Positions 1 to 10,414 of a stretch of 64,000 bases of DNA are shown piece by piece (position 1 is the stretch's first letter; each line of letters opens with the position of its first letter). This DNA is from Rosa chinensis (taxonomy: Eukaryota > Streptophyta > Magnoliopsida > Rosales > Rosaceae). Where the stretch lies: assembly GCF_002994745.2 (NCBI RefSeq), contig NC_037088.1, forward strand, positions 3,663,001 through 3,727,000. The letters are read 5' to 3'. The notes beneath the pieces are model-generated. The model was given only the letters and a program-made list of their open reading frames with translations. It did no database searches and was not told the origin of the DNA. The position numbers were made by a program, and so were the translations under genes.

Positions 1-99
1 CAAAACTTTCGTATCTCACATTTGAAAAATGTTTTCGTCTTTTCATGTCTCAATCCATTATTTTTTTTGTCTAAGCATTTTTTTCTCTCTCCTTACTAT

Positions 100-171
100 T
101 CCTCTCTCTCTCTCTCTCTCACTCTACCTCTCTCTCCCTCCCTCCCTCCCCCCCCCCTCCCTCTAATAAAG
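100..171. repeat. Pyrimidine low-complexity tract
   Basis: A run of CT dinucleotides passes into CCCT repeats and a short C tract. It is simple-sequence DNA with no coding signal. The rest of 1-671 shows no recognisable gene; a 68-codon open frame at 458-664 has no domain I can name. Confidence 0.8.
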
Positions 172-671
172 CTGGTTGCTGCTACTTAATGGAGTTAATC
201 TTCGTTGTAATAAAATTTGTAGGTGGACACCTTGAGACTGCTTCGTCTTGTGAATTTTGGAGGATTTTGCTTGATTATTCTTTTGTCTCACTTCCTAGCA
301 CAAAGGGTCAACTTGGGTTAAAATTCTTGGATGGGTTTGTGTAGCTTTCTCTGTCAATGTCTTTGCAGCATCTTTAAGCATCATGGTGATTAATTAACCT
401 AATCATATATGAATTGAGGATCCCCTAGCCTTGATTCTTGTATAGAATTGAAGACTAATGACGCTTCCATATAATAGACCCTCTGCCTCCCCCCTCCCCC
501 AATTCAAACCCAGAAACGTGCTCCTCCCTTCTTTGTTGCTTTACACCAAGCCGCTCTGGTTTTTCTTATTATTGATTTCAAATTCCGAGAAGTCGAATCT
601 CATTTTTGCTTTCTATATGAGTCCGACACTTTCACTCTCACTTACATCATCATCACGCCAGTAGCAAAATC

Positions 672-932
672 TGTTAAGAACTAAAACACTAAGAACAAGT
701 ACTCAACGATTTTATGGGAATGACATACCTCTTATTGAACAGGCTTATAAATAGCCTTTTACAATCTTAACAGAATGAGAAAACCTAGCTCACGTTTACA
801 ACTAAACAACGTGATAAATGCAACTCAAACAAAGTCAAAGCATTAACCACATACCCTAAAGACTAGGGCTTATTCAAACTGAATGCAAAACCCTAACTGA
901 AGATTTTAACATAAACCTAAACTTTCTCTTCA
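672..932 (-). repeat. 3' LTR of the copia element
   Basis: The segment begins with TGTTAAGAAC on the plus strand and ends in CTCTTCA, so it has TG..CA ends in either orientation. It lies directly beyond the polypurine tract, as expected of a 3' LTR of a minus-strand element. There is no partner LTR in the window, so the exact borders are inferred; the inner border could also be at 911. Confidence 0.5.
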
Positions 933-945
933 TTCCCTCCCTTTA
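933..945 (-). promoter_or_regulatory. Polypurine tract of the copia element
   Basis: On the minus strand the sequence AAAGGGAGGGAA directly precedes the proposed LTR. In LTR retrotransposons such a tract primes plus-strand DNA synthesis. The assignment rests on composition and position. Confidence 0.5.
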
Positions 946-970
946 TAGTTCCCAACTACAACTAGTTTAA

Positions 971-1295
971 GGCCCAGTTTGGGATTGCTTCGCTTTTAAA
1001 AAAAATCAGCTTTTGTTCAAAATTTTAGATTTTATTGTGTTTGGTAATTATTAAAAACAGCTTTAATTTAAAGTTATAGGTCACTGACAGCAGATTTTAG
1101 AAGCAGCCCAGAGGTTGCTTTTAGAAGCTGTTGTAGATCAAAACACGCTCTACAGTTATTTTATGTACTGACATCACTTTTAAAAATATTATTTACCAAA
1201 CACGAAACTGTTTTAATTCACAGTTGATTATTCTCACAACACAGCAGCAGCAATTTTTTTATATTTTTAAAGTCACAGTAATCCCAAACTAGCCC
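971..1295. mobile_element. MITE inserted in the copia element
   Basis: A 325-bp AT-rich segment has imperfect terminal inverted repeats. The left end begins GGCCCAGTTTGGGAT and the reverse complement of the right end begins GGGCTAGTTTGGGAT. It separates the end of the RNase H frame from the polypurine tract, and an open frame that appears to extend the copia protein to 1218 actually reads into this MITE. I could not settle the target duplication, so the superfamily is open. Confidence 0.65.
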
Positions 1296-3104
1296 TACTA
1301 GCCCTAACTCAAGAAATCGACAAACTCCCAACTGACTCTGAAACTTCTTAAACGCATAAAATGCGAGGGCCTTTGTCATCACATCTGCTAGCTGATCTTG
1401 TGTTCCACAGTAAACTAACTCAACTACTCCTTCTCGTGTGAGATCACAAAGAAAATGGAAGCGCACATCAATGTGCTTGCTTCGACCACGCAACACAGGG
1501 TTTCTTGATAGTTTGATTATGGAACCATTATCACAAAGCATGATAGTGCACTTACTTTGCTCTAGACTCAGCTTCTCAAGTATCCTCTTCATCCAAACAG
1601 CTTGACTAGCACAGGCAACCGCAGCCACGAACTCTGCTTTTGTGGTCAAGAGTGTGACTATAGCTTGTTTCCTTGAAGACCAGGCAACAGCTCCAGATCC
1701 CATCACAAAGACATAGCCTAATGTGCTCTTGCGGTCATCTAAATCTCCAACATAGTTGTTATCTGCATAACCAACTAGGCCTTCACACCCTCCCTTCTTG
1801 TAAAAAATCTCAAGCTCAGTGGTTCCTTTCAAGTACCTCAATATCCTCTTGGCTGCCAGCAAGTGAAACTTAGTTGGTTTAGCCATGTACCTGCTGATCA
1901 AACTAATTGCATACATTAGGTCTGGCCTTGTAGCCGTTAAGTACATGAGACATCCCACCATTTGTTTGAATAAGGTCTCATCAACTCGAACCCCATTCTT
2001 ATCTTTACAAAGTTTACAACCTGAAACAATGGGATTATGAACCGAGTTGTTTTTCTCCATTCTAAACCTCCTCAACACCTCCAATAAATACTTCCTTTGA
2101 CACATGTAAATCCCATCTGAACCCTGCAACACTTCTATGCCAAGAAAGAATCTTATTCTCCCCAAATCAGTCATGTCAAACTCCCTCAACATGGAATTTT
2201 TAAACTCAGCAAACATTAATTTTTCATTGCAGGTAAATATTAAATCATCTACATATAAACTGACAATGAGAATTTTACCTCCCTTATTTGTTTTAATGAA
2301 CAAAGTACGTTCACTATAACACTTCTTGAACCCTTGACTCATGAAATGTGCTTCAATGCGACTAAACTAAGCTCGTGGAGTTTGTTTCAGACCATAGAGG
2401 GCTTTCTTCAAGCTTTATACTTTCTGAGGATAGTTCTTCACATCATAACATCTAGGCTACTCCACGTACACTTCTTCAGTGAGTTCCCCATGCAAGAAGG
2501 CAGATTTGACATCTAGTTGATAGAGAATCCATCCTTTTTGAGCTGCTAAAGCCACAATCATTCTCACTGTATCCATTTTTGCAACCGGTGCAAATACTTC
2601 TGTGTAGTCTATCCCTTGTGGTTGCACATATCCCTTTGCCACCAATCGAGCTTTGAACTTGTCAACTTCCCTATTTTCTTTGAGTTTGGTCTTATAGACC
2701 CACTTCACTCCTATCTTGTTCGCACCTATAGGCAAGTCAGTGAGTTCCCAAGTGTTGTTCCTCTCTATGGCTTTTATCTCCATGTCCATAGCCATTCTCC
2801 ATTTGTTGTGCTTCACTGCCTCCTCAAAATGTATCGGATCTAAAGAAGAGAATAAAGCCAAGTTCACATTTATATCTTCTTCCTTAGAGAGCCCCTCCCC
2901 AGTTACATAATCTCTCATCCACACTGGAAGTCCTCTGACTCTTCCTTCTTCTGAACTTGGTGATTCTCCTCCATTCTCACCATTTTGAGAACTATCAGCT
3001 AGTCCCTTAATAGCTTCTTCTTCTTCCCCACTCACTGCTCCATCATTTTCTTCGTTCACTGCCTCATTGTCTTCTTCATCGTTCCATTCCAAATCAGCCA
3101 TCAC
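1296..3104 (-). pseudogene. Copia reverse transcriptase and RNase H
   Basis: The N-terminal half (3104-2457) has an acidic linker and then the copia RT start, including QLDVKSAFLHGE. The C-terminal half (2342-1296) carries the YVDD catalytic motif and then the RNase H part with TKAEF and ADVMTKAL. Between them (2456-2343) the conserved KALYGLKQTPRA segment is still readable but contains stops; the Trp expected after PRA is TAG. The last codons of the open frame, downstream of 1296, belong to the MITE. Retrotransposon polyprotein, non-functional. Confidence 0.9.
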
Positions 3105-3233
3105 ATATTCTTCATAACTCCTATATATCCCATCTCCAAGACTTGTCTTCTTAGAACACTACATCCCTGCTAATTACCACCATCTTTGCAATTGGATCGT
3201 AGAGCCTATATGCCTTGGACTCTTCACCTACTC

Positions 3234-4081
3234 CTAATAACACATAAGTGAACTCTTTGCATCTAATTTTGTTCTTCTCACATCAGAAACATGCACATGT
3301 GCCACGCAACCGAAAACCCTAAAGTGCTCCACTGAGGGGTTGCTTCCACTCAAAGCTTTCTTGGGTGTTTGATTCTTTACAACCAATGTAGGACTCCGAT
3401 TTAGGACATATGTCGTCCAATTTACTGCCTCTGGCCAAAAGGTTTTTGGGATCTCCTTTTCAGCTAGTACTATACATCGAACCATGTTCATAACTGTTTG
3501 ATTTTTCCGTTCAGCTACTCCATTCTGCTGTGGAGTGTACGCTGCAGTCAATTGCTGTTTGATACCATGCTCGGTGTAGAACTTACTGAATTCAAAGGAT
3601 GTGAACTCTCCTCCTCGATCTGTTCTCAAACATTTAATATACCTTCCTACTTCTTTCTCAACACAATTTTTAAAACGTTTGAACATACTCAATGCTTCTG
3701 ATTTCTCTACTAAAAAATAAGTCCATGCTTTTCTCGTAAAGTCATCAATAAAGCATATAAGATACCTCTTTTTACCATTAGATATTGAGATATTGGTCCG
3801 CAAAGGTCTGCATGAACAAGCTAAAGCTCCTCTGTGGCCCTCCAATTACTCTTCTTTGGGATTGGATCCCTATGTTGCTTCCCAATCAAACAATTTCTAC
3901 ACACTGTTGATGGAGGCTTGAACTGAGGCATACCAAGCACCATCTTTTTGAATTGGAGAGTCCTCAATCCTTTATAGCTCAAATGTCCATAGCAACAATG
4001 CCATAATTGTACCAAGTCCTGTGTAGATGTGTAGAGACAAGATGGCTTTTGACGCAGCGTGTTTGCTAGTAGAACAAACAT
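3234..4081 (-). pseudogene. Copia GAG-pre-integrase and integrase core
   Basis: The frame 4081-3821 holds the GAG-pre-integrase zinc-binding region (LWHCCYGHLSYKGL, then CRNCLIGKQ). The frame 3845-3234 holds the integrase core: DDFTRKAW, the RTDRGGEF segment, and the PQQNGVAERKN block that carries the catalytic glutamate. The two frames overlap out of register, so a frameshift separates them near 3830. Family: DDE integrase, which inserts element cDNA into host DNA. Confidence 0.88.
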
Positions 4082-4120
4082 TCAATTTGTTGTCATCTCA
4101 GTCTGGATTATGAGGCCTTT

Positions 4121-4390
4121 CTATGGATGATAGATCTTGAGCTTTCCATGTTGAATGAGGATTACCAACCCTCTTTCTTGTAGTTGCCCAATACTCAGAA
4201 GATTATTCCTCAACTCTGGTACGTAATAGACTTCACTGATAACATGAGTAAAGCCACTTACTTTCAATCTCACGTTGCCTCTTCCCAACACCTCCATTCT
4301 TGTGTTGTTTCCCAACTTCACTTTGTGCCTGAATTCTCTTGTCACCATACATGTGGTTACTACACCCAGAATACCATACGTGTGGTTGTG
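4121..4390 (-). pseudogene. Copia protease remnant lacking its catalytic Asp
   Basis: The frame 4348-4121 (VKLGNNTRMEVLGRG and later NNLLSIGQL) is the copia aspartic-protease flank. Just upstream the minus strand reads VWYSGCSNHM. Copia proteins normally have WYLDSGCSNHM or similar here, so two residues including the catalytic Asp are absent, and a frameshift follows HM. No gag lies upstream. Confidence 0.8.
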
Positions 4391-4597
4391 GAGGTGGTCA
4401 TGAGGTTGTCAAAATTTTTTTTATTTTGCTTTATTTTTAGGGTTTTTGTCCATTTATCTAATTCTAGGGATTTTTTTCCCATTTATCCCATTAAGTTTTT
4501 TTAATTCCCCCTTACCTATGAAGACTTTAATAAGGTCTTCTCTAATACCTAATTATGTTTTTTTTTTTAGACTATTTTACCGTCACCCCTTTGTTAC

Positions 4598-4639
<42 letters not shown>

Positions 4640-4818
4640 GAAGAAAGAGAAGCTATAGGAGACTTCGCCGGATTCCGGTCACTGACCGCCACCCACCAGA
4701 CTTCTCTAAAAACCTCGTCGGAGGTCCCCAAAAATGTCATTGGAGATCTCATTGGTCGTCGGAGTCCTACTTGTTATTTGTAAAGGAACGAAGTCTGAAC
4801 TCATTCAAGCCTCCATTG
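4391..4818. other. Non-coding stretch with a GA microsatellite
   Basis: AT-rich DNA followed by an uninterrupted GA run at about 4601-4636. An 88-codon open frame across this run is an artefact of the repeat (alternating Arg and Glu). I see no gene. Confidence 0.7.
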
Positions 4819-5083
4819 TGAAATCAACATTTTGGCACAGATAAAGATATTGAGACTGCTACTAAAAATGAGATCCATAAATGATCGCCAATTTGCAGAC
4901 TTTCTACTTCATGTTGGTGATGGGAGTGAAGAAGTCATCAATGAAGAAATGATAAGATTACCAAAATGCATGGTGGTTTCATGGGAAAGCGACCAATCTA
5001 GCAATCAAATTATTGATGAAGTTTTTTCCAATTTGGGGGATCATGTAAACGATGCAACATACATGGTGGACAAAGCATTAATC
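4819..5083 (+). pseudogene. Helitron PIF1-like helicase fragment
   Basis: About 88 residues resemble the C-terminal part of the PIF1-type helicase domain of plant Helitrons. Key segments are LRLLLKMRSINDRQFADFLL, GDGSEE, MIRLP and the ending YMVDKALIT; in Helitron proteins these precede the last helicase motifs. Such proteins unwind DNA in rolling-circle transposition. Only this scrap remains: there is no Rep domain, no Walker motif and no Helitron end in view. It runs straight into antisense gypsy gag DNA. Confidence 0.75.
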
Positions 5084-6153
5084 ACCGAGCTAGTGCATGC
5101 ACCACTAGTAGAACCACCGGCAGAGGACTGACCAACAGTCTTAGTGGGGGTAGATGTGGCTCCCTGAGTCAAAAGAGGGCAGTCCCTCCTGAAGTGATCC
5201 TGCTGACCACACTCGAAACACCCCATTGACTGATACTGCCCAAACTGAGCTGACTGGCTAGCAGAAGCCCCACTTGAACCACCATGATAACTCTTGGACC
5301 TCTCAAACTGTCCAGACTGTCGTCCACTAAACTGACTGAGAGAGAATCTCCTATCACGTCCCCTGAATCTAGTACGGGACCTCGAACTGGAACCACTACT
5401 CTTTCCACTGCCTACTGAGGATCTAGAACCGGATGTAGAAGCAGTCCTCTTAGATGGACCCTGGCTAGGGCCAACAGGGTCCCTAGGGTGAAAGCCAACA
5501 GGTGAGTCCGACTCGATGTCCATGGCATAAGATACTGCCTCTCCAAAACTCCGGTACGATGTGCCTAGCATTTTATCCTTAAACTTTCCTCCAAGTCTGA
5601 GGACAAATCTACGAATCTTACTTTGCTTAGTACGAACCAAATCTGGCACATGGTAAGCCAAGAATAGAAACTCCTGCTTAAACTCCAACACTGACTGATC
5701 ATCCCTCTTTGCCAAACTCAAGAACTGGTCCTGCATCCTATTAAGGTGGGCATCACTAAAGTACTGTCCATAGAAATGAGCCTTGAACATAGCCCACGTC
5801 ATCTGACCGACATTTGTAGTGTCACTAACAATATCATTCCACCAATGCCAGGCGGAATCCTCAAGAAACTGAACCGCCAAACTCACTTTCATATCCTCTG
5901 GAAGCTCCATCTGGGAGAAAACTCTCTCCATCCTATCAAGCCATCGCTGAGCATCCATAGGTGTGGTGGCGGAAGCAAAAGTCTGGGCCCCGTGCTTCCT
6001 AGCACTCTCTATAGAATAGTCGGTGCGTGAACAGGGGAGTGCTGCAGCAAACTGCCGAAAGAACTGCCCGAATGTATCAACAAATCTCCTAGGCACAGGA
6101 TCATCATCCTCAACCGGAGGAGATTCCCCACGTGTTCGACGATTACGAGTCAT
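5041..6153 (-). CDS. Ty3/gypsy gag, truncated at its C-terminus
   Basis: A 370-codon open frame. Residues about 60-210 form the retrotransposon gag domain (DAQRWLDRMERVF, LEDSAWHWWND, FYGQYFSD, LEFKQEFLFLAYHV). A Ser/Arg/Gly-rich linker follows, then one CCHC zinc knuckle (CFECGQQDHFRRDC). Gag packages element RNA into virus-like particles. The frame is intact from its ATG, with a tRNA primer site and LTR upstream. The last ~15 codons read antisense through the helicase scrap (below 5084), so the normal C-terminus, protease and all of pol are gone. Confidence 0.88.
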   Translation of the reverse strand: MTRNRRTRGESPPVEDDDPVPRRFVDTFGQFFRQFAAALPCSRTDYSIESARKHGAQTFASATTPMDAQRWLDRMERVFSQMELPEDMKVSLAVQFLEDSAWHWWNDIVSDTTNVGQMTWAMFKAHFYGQYFSDAHLNRMQDQFLSLAKRDDQSVLEFKQEFLFLAYHVPDLVRTKQSKIRRFVLRLGGKFKDKMLGTSYRSFGEAVSYAMDIESDSPVGFHPRDPVGPSQGPSKRTASTSGSRSSVGSGKSSGSSSRSRTRFRGRDRRFSLSQFSGRQSGQFERSKSYHGGSSGASASQSAQFGQYQSMGCFECGQQDHFRRDCPLLTQGATSTPTKTVGQSSAGGSTSGACTSSVINALSTMYVASFT

Positions 6154-6354
6154 AGTACCTGAAGAAGGAATATCAAGAAGTTCAAGGATCAGTATAATAA
6201 CATATCTACCTTACATTTATAATAACACACTAGTACCGAAGAGCACACGATGGGGATCCGCCGCGGTCGGGCAATCACTCAAAAGGTACTAGGCGTCATT
6301 AGGCATATAAAGTAGCAAGAAAGCAAGGAAGTCTACAGAACCTAGCAACTTAAT
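6154..6354 (-). other. Untranslated leader of the gypsy element
   Basis: A short leader between the primer binding site and the gag ATG, without a long open frame. It is the expected position and size for the 5' untranslated region of the element's RNA. Confidence 0.6.
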
Positions 6355-6366
6355 GCTTTGATACCA
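6355..6366 (-). promoter_or_regulatory. Primer binding site (initiator Met-tRNA type)
   Basis: On the minus strand TGGTATCAAAGC follows the LTR end after two bases. It matches the common plant retrotransposon site TGGTATCAGAGC, complementary to the 3' end of initiator Met-tRNA, with one mismatch. It fixes the inner LTR border and the orientation. Confidence 0.85.
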
Positions 6367-6368
6367 AC

Positions 6369-8982
6369 TGACAGGGCTGGCCCCAAATTTCACGAAATCC
6401 TAAGTGGCCATGCGGGACCCACTTTTAAAGAAGATTTTACCTAAAAATTCGGTAGAACCTCCCCTAAATGTAGTCAACCCAAACCTGTAAGAATCAAAAA
6501 CACTTCTAATAACCCAACCGTAAACTCCTGGAGCCACCCTTCTCCCATATTCCACACCACCTCACAATCAAAAAATAACAATAATACTTCAAATACTCAA
6601 AGTCCAACAAAACTCCATAATTAAATACAACAATTCATCAAAGTTAGGTCATGATCCCCAAACATAATTTACTACAAGTCTGGGTCACAATTCCCATAGT
6701 AATTAGAGCAATCTAAAAACAGAAATTGATATAAAGTTCAGTAGGTTAAACAAGTAACCTACGATATGAGATCACGGAAGCAGATGCGGTCACTATGGCT
6801 CACTCCTAATGCGCCGAGCAGCAACGCTGTGAACTGGGCATTTGAAACCGAAGGGCCTAGGGGGAAAGCATTTGAAAACGTTAGCGTGAGTGGATAAAAA
6901 ATTAATAATTATAACATAACGAAAAAGGAAAGAGTTTTATACTTTCCCACAGTTTAACTTTGGAAAATAAATTTCCGATGCATGCAAGATTTAGAAACTT
7001 TATTCCTTAACTTCGAAAAGAACGTAAGAAAGAAAAATAATCCAGCCCTGCTCGTTAAAATAAACAATTAATATGGGGAAGGCGAACATCACCATACTGT
7101 AAAGGAGCCTCCCAGGCCCTATCCTCAACTTCGACCCACAAACACAAAGTAAGTGAGGAGGAGCCTCGACTGCAACTCACATGAGGAGGAGAACAAGAAA
7201 ATAAAGTAACCCGAGTATGGTGGAAGATAAAAATCGAAAACCAGTAAATCCATAAAGCTTCCCCAAAAATCTCACAAAATAAAAATATGAGTAGATTCCC
7301 AATTGTACTTGGAAAATCTCGTAATAATTCCGAATAAAGCAACGACGTGTCCCACATGTCAAATTAATTTCAAACGGTAACAATTCGTAAGATTAAATTA
7401 TAAATCATAATTATTCTTCCCTCGAAATCCCATTTCGAAAAAGTAATTATAGGAAATTCAAGTCAACAAAAGAAATTAACTTAATTTCCGGAAATTACCT
7501 CGGAAAATGATTTGCCAAAATTCAAATAATAACCACGTTATTCAAAGCGAGCATAGAAAATTTAAACTCAAAAATCATGCTAGAAGCATTAAGCAATGAA
7601 TAATGGGATAATCCAAAATTAAAATAATATGCTCGATAAATTTCATGCTAATTAGCAAAGCATTAATTTGATAAAGTAAATGCATGCATCATTTCTTAAA
7701 ATAAAAGTCCACTCACAGTATTTGGCTAATCCTGTTGTCGATCGGTATTCTCCTCGTATGGAGACTCCTCTCGTCCTGTACGAATAGCACTCGTAAAAAA
7801 ATAATTACATGATGGGAATTTAAATTTACAATAATTGGAAATCGAAATTCTAAACGTCTCCTTCAAACCCAATTCCTTCAATCCACATCAGATTCTATCC
7901 AACTACAATAATAATGTCGATTCGCCGATTTACAATTTCTAGGCAAATTCGAGAGAAATTCAACAATCGAATTCTCGAAATTCGGTAACCGAAATTCTAA
8001 ATTTTTGAAAATTCATAATCGATTCAAAACTTCTCCAATCTTCACCAAAATCACATTTACAGCTTCTACAACTCATGTACAATTTAATTAGCTAAAAACA
8101 TAAATGAAAACTTCGCCATACGCACCACCACGCGCCACCCACAGTGGCGGAGCGTGGTGCGTCGCCGGTAACTCCACCACAAGCCACCAAATTTAACCAA
8201 CAAACACATCTCAACAATTCAAACATCTTTCTCAAATGCACCTAAGCCTAATTATACCTGGAATTGCCGGAATCGGAGCAAAATCCGAAGAACACCGAAA
8301 TGAACAGTAAAGTCTTCAATTTGTTGATTCTTCTTCCACACCTCAAATTGGAGCATGAAACTTGAGGGGACTCATCTATGAGAAGTGGGCTTTCTAGAAT
8401 GGCTGGTTTTGTAGCAGGAGGTGGCCGGAATTGATAGAAATCGACTCTTGAAGCCGATTGCTATAGTAAAGTTTGGGAGCTTGATTTGAAAAATTCAGGC
8501 CAAATTGGCGTGAGCCACCACCGTAGACATGTCAAGGAGGAGGAGGAGCCTTTTTCAACACTCAGAGTTCGTCATTGGGTAGCTGGAAGGAGGAGATTGG
8601 CCGGAAAACGAAGGGAGGCAGAAGGGAGGGGAAGAGGAGAGAGAAAGTTGCTGAGAGGGGGCGGGGTAGGTTTCCGGAAATGGAAACCTACCACAGTTAC
8701 TTTCTATATATACTCATTTACCATAAATAGTAACTTTCATATTTTAGCCCATAACTTTTGCATACGAACTCCGATTTAAGCGTACCACATGTCCACAGAC
8801 TCGGTTTAACGTCCCTACAACTTTCGTGAAGAAAATTTCTTCAAATTGTTATCCCATAAAAAGTCAACTTCTAGCACCCCCCCCCCCCCCCCCAAATGAT
8901 AAATACTGAAATCGAGGACTGTAAAATGTATAATTATTCACTTATACACGGTAAAAGGGTAAATCAGATACGGGGTGTATCA
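6369..8982 (-). repeat. 5' LTR of the truncated gypsy element
   Basis: On the plus strand it starts TGACAGGGC next to the primer binding site and ends GGTGTATCA, giving TG..CA ends and about 2.6 kb. Its ends resemble the reverse complement of the solo LTR at 16180-18920, so both belong to one family in opposite orientations. A 17-bp C homopolymer lies at 8877-8893. A long-LTR gypsy of the Del/Tekay type would fit, but that is inference. Confidence 0.82.
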
Positions 8983-9198
8983 ATACATGTATATAGGCAT
9001 GTATAAAACTTTATTTTTAAAAAGTATGTTTTCATTTTGTGGTAGTTAACCAATTCCAATAATAAGTAGACTTAAAGATGGGATGAGCTATCCTCCTATT
9101 GGATTCCAGTCATTAAAATTGTATATATCTGTATATACCAGTGCATATTTTTGTACAAACTTTTATGTTTTTTACTAGATTGCTAAAGGCATATATAG
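8983..9198. other. Spacer between gypsy LTR and MULE
   Basis: AT-rich DNA with no gene, terminal repeat or motif that I recognise. Confidence 0.5.
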
Positions 9199-9207
9199 TA
9201 TTTTATA

Positions 9208-9368
9208 GAGTTAATTACTGTTTACTCCATATACTTATAGGGTTTCATCGTTTTAGTTCCTGACCTTCGAATTTCACCTAAAAAGTCCCTGAACTCTCAA
9301 TTTCCTTCCAATTCGTCCCTTGCGTCAATCCTCCGTCCAAATTGTCTGTTAAGATGCTGATGTGGCAA
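9208..9368 (+). repeat. Left TIR of the MULE
   Basis: About 160 bp. Shared blocks with the reverse complement of the right TIR include ACTTATAGGGTTTCATCG, AATTTCACCTAAAAA, CTGAACTCTCAATTTCC and CTGATGTGGCA. MULE transposase binds such ends. Confidence 0.88.
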
Positions 9369-10414
9369 CTTGAGTTGACACCCGGAGCCACGTGGATCCA
9401 CGTGGGTTGTAAAATGACGAAAATAGCCCTGCCTCTATTATGGTGCGTTCGATCTGATATACTCAAAATCATGTTCCTAAACTCCCAAAAAAACCCTAAA
9501 AATTGAATTTGTGAGAACGGAGCAATCTCTTCCTTGTTCCTAAACTCCCAAAAAACCCAGAATCCGGCAACATTGCAAATTGAAAACCCTAAATCATAAT
9601 CAGATTACCTATCATCTGTTACTAGGAGCGAGGAAGGCAACCTGAGTCGAAGAAGAGATCGACGTTTTATGGTGGCGCCATGGTCGCGAACGAAGCTGAT
9701 TTGTGGGTTCCTCGAGCTGTAGACGGGGAGAACGAGAAGGAAGAAATCCCTATCTATGGTAAGCTTTGAAGGGGTCCTATTCATCTCCGATATGAATGGA
9801 TTGAAGATCGCGAAATCTAGGGTTTTGAAATACAAAATTGGGGGTTTTAAAATTGGTTAGGCCTTCTGTTTCTGGGTTATTGCTATGGGATTGCTGGTAG
9901 CTAAAAATGGTTTTTCTTAGAGTGGTGATGGTTTCGATTGCTAGGGTTTGATTAAAATTTGGGGTTTTTCTTAGAGTGGTGATAGTTTTGATGGTATGCT
10001 TTATGAGTTTCTGGGTTTCGAGAAAGATGGCTTGTTGTATTGAGTGGTAATACAGATTGTGCCTAGTTTAGTTAATTGAGATTTGCATTCGGTGGTTGTT
10101 GAATTTGCTACGTTGGCTTTTAATACTGTCGAAATTGTGGTTGGATGTATAGGTTTGGCTTTTAATATTGTTGTTTCTGTGTGGTTTTTGATTGTGGTCC
10201 CAGTTTTTAGTAAAGTAAAGAATTGTGCTTGTCTTTGTCTCCCATGTGTGAAGAATATTGGCCCTGTGAGGTTTTTTATTTGGTTCCTTTTTGTTTTCAG
10301 CTATTCATGGAGGCAGTTTGGTTAAGTATTTTTTGCATTGACTAAGTGTTTTTGGTTGACCATTTTCATTGACTAACTGTTTTTAATTGACCAATCATTT
10401 TCATATTTTACGGT

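Larger units (their letters stand above)
672..4390 (-). mobile_element. Degenerate, 5'-truncated Ty1/copia retrotransposon
   Basis: Read on the minus strand, this holds protease, GAG-pre-integrase, integrase, reverse transcriptase and RNase H segments in copia order, followed by a polypurine tract and one LTR. The gag gene and the 5' LTR are missing: the homology stops near 4390, just upstream of the protease motif, where unrelated AT-rich DNA begins. Several in-frame stops and frameshifts break the polyprotein, and a MITE sits between the RNase H end and the polypurine tract. It cannot be autonomous. Confidence 0.9.

Noticed and set aside
1218..1295. Apparent C-terminal extension of the copia RNase H frame
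   Set aside because: These codons read through the inserted MITE; the copia homology ends near 1296.
4555..4821. 88-codon open frame with Arg/Glu repeats
   Set aside because: It is the translation of a GA microsatellite plus flanking non-coding DNA.
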